From positions 1 to 10,586 of the forward strand of contig JALFSI010000023.1 of NCBI GenBank assembly GCA_022779365.1: a stretch of 10,586 nucleotides of DNA, in the 5' to 3' direction. A program made the position numbers and the translations under genes. Below the pieces are notes generated by a model. The model was not told the origin of the DNA. It saw nothing but the letters and a program-made list of their open reading frames with translations, and ran no database searches. Shown one piece after another: positions 6,105 through 10,586 of this stretch. The stretch is from CAG-170 sp022779365 (GTDB lineage: Bacteria; Bacillota; Clostridia; Oscillospirales; Oscillospiraceae). How positions within the stretch are numbered: the first letter of the stretch is position 1; every line of letters begins with the position of its first letter.

Positions 6105-7718
6105 ATGATCACCATTTCCAATCTTGCCATGCAATTTGGCAGCGATGTTCTGTTTAAGAATGTGGACCTGCAATTCACGTCCGGCAACTGCTACGGCGTG
6201 ATCGGCGCGAACGGCGCGGGCAAGTCCACGTTCCTCAAAATTCTCTCCGGCGAATTAGAGCCGACCGCCGGTACGATCACCTTCCCGCCCGAGGCGCGGA
6301 TGTCGGTCCTGAAGCAGGACCAGTTCCAGTACGACGAGTATACCATCCTTGACACCGTCATTATGGGCAATCAGCGTCTGTACGACGTGATGAAGGAAAA
6401 GGACGCGCTGTATGAAAAGCCGGACTTTACCGAGGAGGACGGGATGCGCGCGAGCGAACTCGAAGCGGAGTTTGCCGAGATGGACGGCTGGGAGGCCGAG
6501 TCTGACGCGAGCCGCCTGCTGCAAGGTCTGGGCATCCCCGTCTCGATGCACGGCGACCTGATGGCAAACACCGACGGGCGCGTAAAGGTAAAGGTCCTGC
6601 TTGCACAGGCGCTGTTCGGCAAGCCCGACATCATCATGCTCGACGAGCCGACGAACAACCTCGACATCGACGCCATCGACTGGCTGGAAAACTTCATCAT
6701 GGACTATGAGGACACGGGTCTTGTGATCGTGGTCAGTCATGACCGCCACTTCCTCAACACAGTCTGTACGCACATCGTGGACATCGACTACGGCAAGATC
6801 CGCCAGTATGTTGGCAACTACGACTTCTGGTATGAGTCCTCACAGCTCATTCAGGCGATGATCCGCAACAAGAATAAGCGCAATGAAGAAAAAATCGCAG
6901 AATTGCAGGCGTTTATCTCCCGGTTTGCCGCGAACAAAAGCAAGAGCAAGCAGGCAACGGCGCGCCGGCGCTTGCTTGACAAGCTGTCCGTGGAGGAAAT
7001 GCCCGCGTCCTCGCGGCGCTATCCGTTCGTGGGCTTTGAGCGTGAGCGCGAGGTTGGCAAGGACATCCTGTTCGTGACCGAGGTCAGCAAGACCGTGGAC
7101 GGCGTGAAGCTGCTGGACAAGGTCAGCTTCATCGTCGGCAAAAACGACAAGATCGCATTCGTAGGTGAAAATGAGCTGGCGCAGACGACGATGTTCAAGC
7201 TCCTCATGGGTGAGCTTGAGCCGGACGAGGGCAGCGTCAAGTGGGGGCAGACCGTCACAAAGAGCTACCTGCCGAAGGACAACAGCGAGTATTTTGATGG
7301 CTGCACCGACACGCTGGTCGATTGGATCCGGCAGTATTCCGCAAAAAAGGACGACGTGTACCTGCGCGGCTTCCTTGGCAGGATGTTGTTTTCTGGCGAG
7401 GACGCGTTCAAGCCCGTGAACGTCCTGTCCGGCGGTGAAAAGGTGCGCTGTATGCTGTCAAAAATGATGCTCTCCGGCGCGAATGTGATTTTGCTCGACC
7501 AACCGACGAACCACTTGGATATGGAGGCTATTCAGGCAGTCAACAAGGGGCTGTGCGCATTCCCGGGCAACATCCTGCTCGCCTCGCACGATCACGAGCT
7601 GCTGGAAACGACGTGCAACCGTGTCATTGAGTTCCTGCCGGACGGCAAAATTCTGGACTATACCGGCACATACGATGAATATCTGGACTGGAAACGCGCG
7701 CGCAGCGCAGCACAATAA
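6105..7718 (+). CDS. ABC-F family ATPase, YbiT/YkpA-like translation factor with a degenerate second ATPase site
   Basis: This 537-residue soluble protein has two ABC ATPase domains and no membrane segments. That marks it as an ABC-F factor of the kind that enters the ribosome E site. Domain 1 has a normal Walker A (GANGAGKST, 34-42) and Walker B with Glu181 (MLDEPTNNLD). Its signature is replaced by NTDGRVKVKVLLAQ, as in the YbiT group, which also lacks LSGGQ there. The linker (about 240-320) has AELQAFISRFAANKSKSKQ and ASSRRYPFVGFE, matching YbiT. Domain 2 keeps LSGGE (441-445). Its Walker A reads GENELAQTT, with Gln360 for the lysine, and its Walker B reads LLDQPTNHLD, with Gln466 for the catalytic glutamate. 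Site 2 may therefore be inactive. ridA follows 17 bp later and is probably co-transcribed. A role in antibiotic resistance is not indicated. Confidence 0.9.
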   Translation: MITISNLAMQFGSDVLFKNVDLQFTSGNCYGVIGANGAGKSTFLKILSGELEPTAGTITFPPEARMSVLKQDQFQYDEYTILDTVIMGNQRLYDVMKEKDALYEKPDFTEEDGMRASELEAEFAEMDGWEAESDASRLLQGLGIPVSMHGDLMANTDGRVKVKVLLAQALFGKPDIIMLDEPTNNLDIDAIDWLENFIMDYEDTGLVIVVSHDRHFLNTVCTHIVDIDYGKIRQYVGNYDFWYESSQLIQAMIRNKNKRNEEKIAELQAFISRFAANKSKSKQATARRRLLDKLSVEEMPASSRRYPFVGFEREREVGKDILFVTEVSKTVDGVKLLDKVSFIVGKNDKIAFVGENELAQTTMFKLLMGELEPDEGSVKWGQTVTKSYLPKDNSEYFDGCTDTLVDWIRQYSAKKDDVYLRGFLGRMLFSGEDAFKPVNVLSGGEKVRCMLSKMMLSGANVILLDQPTNHLDMEAIQAVNKGLCAFPGNILLASHDHELLETTCNRVIEFLPDGKILDYTGTYDEYLDWKRARSAAQ

Positions 7719-7735
7719 CTGGGAGGAAACAGACT

Positions 7736-8110
7736 ATGAAGGTTATCGCAACGAAAAATGCCCCGGCGGCGGTCGGACCTTACTCGCAGGCGATCGACTG
7801 CAGCGACACCGTGTACTGCTCCGGGCAGATCCCGCTTGACCCGCAGACCGGCGCGGTCGTGGAGGGCGGTCTGGAGGCGCAGGCGCACCAGATGTTCCGC
7901 AACGTGAAGGCAGTATTGGCGGAAGCCGGGCTGGGGCTGGAAAACGTCGTGAAAACGACGGTATTCATGACCGATCTCGGTCAGTTCGGTGCGCTCAACG
8001 CCATCTACGCAGAGTATTTTTCCGAACCGTATCCCGCGCGTTCCTGCGTGGAGGTCTCGGCGCTTCCGAAGGGCGTGCTCGTCGAGTGCGAGGTCATCGC
8101 CCGCCGCTAA
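7736..8110 (+). CDS. ridA: RidA family reactive-intermediate deaminase
   Basis: This 124-residue protein is a full-length RidA/YjgF/UK114 member. These cytosolic trimers hydrolyse reactive enamines and imines such as 2-aminoacrylate, formed by PLP enzymes, to keto acids and ammonia. Family features include GPYSQAI (14-20), the central CSGQIPLDPQTG, and Arg102 in YPARSCVEV. Glu118 in VECEVIA is also present. Arg102 and Glu118 correspond to the conserved active-site pair (Arg105 and Glu120 in E. coli numbering). GGGAGGA lies 8 bases before the ATG. It starts 17 bp after the ABC-F stop and ends before a strong hairpin, so it is the second gene of a two-gene unit. The link to the ABC-F factor may simply reflect shared housekeeping or stress expression. 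Confidence 0.93.
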   Translation: MKVIATKNAPAAVGPYSQAIDCSDTVYCSGQIPLDPQTGAVVEGGLEAQAHQMFRNVKAVLAEAGLGLENVVKTTVFMTDLGQFGALNAIYAEYFSEPYPARSCVEVSALPKGVLVECEVIARR

Positions 8111-8122
8111 AGTCAAATCATT

Positions 8123-8161
8123 TGCCAAAGCCCACCGACGAAACGTCGGTGGGCTTTGGCA
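8123..8161. terminator. Strong hairpin between ridA and the epimerase gene, probable bidirectional terminator
   Basis: A perfect 18-bp stem (8123-8140 with 8144-8161) with an AAA loop lies between two convergent genes. The T-run after it is short on both strands (ATTTGG on plus, AATGATTTG on minus), so termination may be less sharp than the stem suggests. Confidence 0.75.
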
Positions 8162-8181
8162 TTTGGAGATATGAAAGAAGA

Positions 8182-9162
8182 TCATTCTGCTGAAACTTGC
8201 AGACTGTGGGTGAGCACAAACGGCACACCCTTTTTGAACGGCAGCGAGGTGCAAACGCCCTTGCGGCGCAGCGGGTTCTCCCCTGCCGAGACGCACTCAC
8301 CAAGGTCAAACGCCGCCGCGATCGGCTCAATGCCAAGGCAGAGATTCTGCCCGTTCCACGGCGCAAACGTTCTGCCGCGATTGCTCAGCCACAGCAGGCA
8401 GTTCGGCAGCAGCCGCGCGTCCCACGAGAGCGTGACGCGGTAGCCCTGCGGGCGGTTTCGCAGCGTGACCGAGCCGTCTGCCACATTGCAGAGCATCAGC
8501 AGGTCCTCCGTATCGCGCGCCAGCGGCAGGCGCGTGACGTTGCACGTTGTGCCGTCCAGGCACGCAACGGCGCGCGCATCCGTCTGCGCGTTTTGCACGA
8601 AGATGGACGAAGCGTCCACCGCCGACGGGAACGTCGCCGCAAAGGCGTGCTCCGGCAGGAGCAGCTCTGCCTGCTCCGCCCGGTCGGGCAGCGCAAAGAT
8701 CGGATGCAGCCCCAGCGGCATTTCAAAATCCGCCGACGGGATGAGCGTATCCGTCACCTGTATGCTTCCGTCCGGCGCGCAGCCGACGCGCCGCGTGATG
8801 GAGGAAAAGCGCGGATGGGTCGTGAGGCGCAGCGTTGCCTTCTGTTCGCGCACATCGGCAACGTCCCACACATGGTGCGCGGGATAGCCGTGCGCAAACG
8901 CGTCCGGCGCAGCGGCTTCAATGTATGGCTTCCACTCGTCTGCAAACGCCCCGGCACTTTCCGGGCGCGCTCCGAACGGGGCGCAGAGAAAATCACCCTG
9001 TAAGCCGTTCAGAAACGCATCGTCCGCGAAATTCCCATGCCACGCGGGACGGAACAGCGGACTGAGGCGCTGTCCGTTCACCGTGAACTCTGCCGTAAAC
9101 ATCGCGCCGAAGCGGTCGATGTGCACCTGCGTGCCGCCGCAGCGAAGTTCGAGCGTATCCAT
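8182..9162 (-). CDS. Aldose 1-epimerase (mutarotase)-like protein
   Basis: This 326-residue cytosolic protein belongs to the galactose-mutarotase-like fold, which interconverts alpha and beta anomers of sugars. Three typical positions are visible. His91 is in HGYPAHHVWDV, His153 in PLGLHPIFALP, and Glu279, the probable catalytic base, in CLGIEPIAAAFDLGE. The length fits the family (about 290-350). Its exact substrate is not clear, and it resembles the broad group of uncharacterised epimerases more than GalM proper. The ATG at 9162 lies 3 bases after the stop of the truncated isomerase-like gene, so the two were translationally coupled. Because that upstream gene has lost its 5' end, the native promoter may be missing. 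A non-enzymatic or hexose-6-phosphate role is possible. Confidence 0.82.
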   Translation of the reverse strand: MDTLELRCGGTQVHIDRFGAMFTAEFTVNGQRLSPLFRPAWHGNFADDAFLNGLQGDFLCAPFGARPESAGAFADEWKPYIEAAAPDAFAHGYPAHHVWDVADVREQKATLRLTTHPRFSSITRRVGCAPDGSIQVTDTLIPSADFEMPLGLHPIFALPDRAEQAELLLPEHAFAATFPSAVDASSIFVQNAQTDARAVACLDGTTCNVTRLPLARDTEDLLMLCNVADGSVTLRNRPQGYRVTLSWDARLLPNCLLWLSNRGRTFAPWNGQNLCLGIEPIAAAFDLGECVSAGENPLRRKGVCTSLPFKKGVPFVLTHSLQVSAE

Positions 9163-9165
9163 ATC

Positions 9166-9558
9166 TTAGCCCTGCTTGAGACGGATGATAACGACCATCG
9201 CGTGCGAGCCGTCCTCGTTGATGTACTCGTGGCGACCGAAGCCCGCCGGAATGATGCACGCCTGCAGGCGGTCGATGGTGGTGCTGTACTCAGGGTGATC
9301 GATGGAGCGGATGGTGACGCGCTTGCCCTCGGTCAGCGTGACCATGTGCATGAACTTGCCTTCTGTGTCGTTCTCGGCGCGCTTTTCCATGAACACGCGC
9401 TCAATATGGAACGGCATTTCGGAGATGGTCGTGTACTGATCCTTGCGGAACTGACCGTTGCCGTCCTGCGTGATCGGGCGGGCGCGATGCACATCCTTGA
9501 CACGCGTCTCGCGAATCCATTTCTGGTTGTCAAAGCTGTGCTTTAAGTGCGTGGACAT
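9166..9558 (-). pseudogene. C-terminal remnant of a class I mannose-6-phosphate isomerase-like gene
   Basis: About 130 residues remain. They resemble the last part of Firmicute class I mannose-6-phosphate isomerases. A linker with DNQKW and a RDQ-like segment is followed by a C-terminal cupin-type domain with FHIERVFMEKR, GKFMHMVTLTEGKRVTI, and CIIPAGFGRHEYIN. The N-terminal catalytic cupin with its zinc-binding Gln/His/Glu/His set is absent, so isomerase activity is not expected. Family resemblance stops around 9541-9550. Upstream of that point the frame continues open only as antisense of the ROK remnant. An ATG at 9558 could start a 130-residue product, but its ribosome site is poor. The stop is 3 bases before the epimerase start. 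Loss of the 5' half by deletion, inversion or misassembly is inferred. A natural small cupin protein is a less likely alternative. Confidence 0.7.
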
Positions 9559-10054
9559 CAACGGTCCACTCTGCTCCTGCGGGCAGTATGGGTGTTTGGA
9601 GCGCGTGGCGAGCGGTCGCGCACTCGTGCAGGAGGCGCAGGCAAAACTTAAATCCATGAAAAATATGAATCTACCGCTCCCCTGCTCCGTGGACGATCTG
9701 ACAATGGAGGACATCGTGCGCTTTGCCAATATGGGCACGCCGCTGTTTGAAGAAGTGATGAATCATTTTGCGCAGATGGTCGCCGTCGCCATCGGCAACG
9801 TCATTTCCCTTCTCAGCCCGTCGCTGTTTATCATCGGCGGGTCGGAGACGTTCGTGGACCGGCGGCTGGTCAATAAAATTGCCGACTATGTACATAGCCG
9901 TTCCTACCCGCAGTGTGTTAAGGATATTCGCATCGAGTGCTCGCGCCTCGGCGATTCCGGCTGCGCACGCGGCGCGGTCATGCTGGCGCTCGACCAGTTC
10001 CAAACATCCCTTTGCAGTCACTCCATCCTCCGCCGCGCAGTGGCTGAGGTCTGA
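9551..10054 (+). pseudogene. C-terminal half of a ROK-family sugar kinase or repressor, 5' end missing
   Basis: About 167 residues of a ROK protein (glucokinase/NagC-type) remain. They start within the family signature: VDINGPLCSCGQYGCLE, with zinc-ligand cysteines at codons 9572, 9578 and 9593. The usual preceding GH-hydrophobic segment is absent. The rest follows the family to its end, including VAVAIGNVISLLSP, IIGGSE, and SRLGDSGCARGAVMLAL. The N-terminal half, with the ATP-binding region and the catalytic Asp, and any helix-turn-helix, is missing, so it should have no kinase or repressor activity. No ribosome site or start codon suits it. An ATG at 9458 is in frame, but the residues from there to 9550 are antisense to the isomerase-like remnant and do not resemble ROK proteins. 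Whether it was a kinase or a regulator cannot be told. Confidence 0.8.
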
Positions 10055-10067
10055 TCGAATACAGAAG

Positions 10068-10096
10068 CACCCCCGGCTGATGCTCAGCCGGGGGTG
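10068..10096. terminator. Bidirectional hairpin terminator between the ROK remnant and mmsB
   Basis: A perfect 13-bp stem (10068-10080 with 10084-10096, arm CACCCCCGGCTGA) has a 3-base loop. It lies between the stop codons of two convergent genes. The flanking T-runs are weak (AATTTGTG on plus, CTTCTGTATT on minus). Confidence 0.75.
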
Positions 10097-10108
10097 AATT
10101 TGTGCATA

Positions 10109-10586
10109 TTACTTCTTTTTTCTCTTGGGGATGAGGTCAAACGCGACTGCCATGAGGATGACAAGACCCTTGACGACCTGCTGCCAGTCGGCGGAGATGC
10201 CCATCATGGACATACCGTTGTTCAGAATGCCGATGACAAAGCAACCGACCAGCGCGCCCGCGATCGTACCCGCGCCGCCTGTGACGGACGCGCCGCCCAC
10301 GAAGCACGCCGCGATGGCGTCCAGTTCAAAGTTCACGCCTGCCTTCGGCGTCGCCGCGTTCAGACGAGCCGCATACACCAGCGCTGCCACCGCGCACATG
10401 AAGCCCATGTTCGTGTACGCCATGAAGAAGTACAGCCGATCCTTCACGCCGGACAGTGCCGCCGCCTTGCGGTTTCCGCCGATGGCGTACAGACCACGAC
10501 CGAAGATCGTACGGCTGCAAATGAACGAATAGATGAGGGACAAAACGAGCATGATGACCAGCACCGTCGGATAGCCCTTGTACTGA
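10109..10586 (-). CDS. mmsB: Multiple-monosaccharide ABC transporter permease, C-terminal part (MmsB/GguB type), enters from the right edge
   Basis: The last 158 residues of an integral membrane sugar permease are present. They begin QYKGYPTVLVIMLVL and run to a basic end, PKRKKK. Several hydrophobic segments span the piece. The RbsC/MglC-class phrases RGLYAIGGNRKAAALSGV, ARLNAATPKAG and ELDAIAACFVGGASVTGG are present; the last is the cytoplasmic loop contacting the ATPase. The phrase NNGMSMMGI followed by WQQVVKGLVIL closely fits the GguB/MmsB subgroup. The reading frame is open to the window edge, so an apparent GTG start at 10564 is not real. Usual length is about 390 residues. It would normally be the last gene of a chvE-mmsA-mmsB operon, and the hairpin after its stop fits that. 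It is likely a separate system from the chvE-mmsA pair at the left edge. Confidence 0.9.
   Translation of the reverse strand, partial: QYKGYPTVLVIMLVLSLIYSFICSRTIFGRGLYAIGGNRKAAALSGVKDRLYFFMAYTNMGFMCAVAALVYAARLNAATPKAGVNFELDAIAACFVGGASVTGGAGTIAGALVGCFVIGILNNGMSMMGISADWQQVVKGLVILMAVAFDLIPKRKKK

Noticed and set aside
8197..9003. A 268-codon open frame on the plus strand
   Set aside because: It is antisense to the epimerase gene. It is Arg-rich with no recognisable domain, and the epimerase frame has catalytic motifs.
9458..9550. A plus-strand start at 9458 for the ROK protein
   Set aside because: The 31 codons are antisense to the isomerase-like remnant and unlike ROK sequence. This is chance read-through of an open frame across the breakpoint.
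9559..9738. A minus-strand extension giving a 190-residue isomerase-like protein
   Set aside because: These 60 codons are antisense to the ROK remnant, including its CSCGQYGCLE motif, and do not look like mannose-6-phosphate isomerase sequence.
1..10586. Search by eye for CRISPR arrays, tRNA or rRNA genes, transposases, integrases, toxin-antitoxin pairs and phage genes
   Set aside because: None was seen on either strand. Apart from the breakpoint near 9550 there is no sign of a mobile element.

Overview
The window looks like chromosomal DNA of a fairly GC-rich, low-motility-content Firmicute, most likely a gut Clostridia of the Oscillospiraceae/Ruminococcaceae kind. The reasons are strong AGGAGG-type ribosome sites, a perfect CIRCE (HrcA) operator, a lipoprotein sugar-binding protein with a short Lys/Arg signal peptide, and dense carbohydrate ABC-transport genes. 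The taxonomic call is an inference and cannot be fixed from the sequence alone. I see no tRNA, rRNA, CRISPR array, insertion sequence or phage gene.

Left region (1-4025): a leftward sugar operon of three genes. It encodes an L-fucose/L-arabinose isomerase-like enzyme, a ChvE-type multiple-monosaccharide-binding lipoprotein, and the start of its ABC ATPase (MmsA/GguA type), which runs off the window edge. A LacI-family regulator is transcribed divergently from a 284-bp control region. That region holds a near-perfect 16-bp palindrome, a second inverted repeat and a good extended -10 promoter. The logic is import of a free monosaccharide, aldose-ketose isomerisation, and local repression or derepression. 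The regulator ends in a bidirectional terminator shared with htpG.

Middle region (4026-8161): a stress/translation block. htpG (Hsp90) runs leftward behind a promoter with a perfect TATAAT and a perfect CIRCE element. Divergent from it is a two-gene unit: a YbiT/YkpA-like ABC-F translation factor and, 17 bp later, ridA (enamine/imine deaminase). The unit closes with an 18-bp-stem hairpin. The ABC-F protein has an eroded second ATPase site: the Walker A lysine is Gln and the catalytic glutamate is Gln.

Right region (8162-10586): a second carbohydrate block that looks rearranged. A leftward aldose-1-epimerase-like gene is intact. Just upstream of it lies only the C-terminal part of a class I mannose-6-phosphate isomerase-like gene. 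Facing away from that is only the C-terminal half of a ROK-family kinase/repressor. The two remnants meet head-to-head at about 9541-9556, as if the 5' halves of two genes and anything between them had been lost, inverted away or misassembled. A strong hairpin then separates the ROK remnant from the C-terminal part of an MmsB/GguB-type sugar permease, which enters from the right edge. Parts of two multiple-monosaccharide ABC systems, or of one split system, therefore flank the window.

I do not find a clearly undescribed biological system. The most noteworthy items are the double-truncation junction, the degenerate ABC-F site, and HrcA/CIRCE control of htpG.
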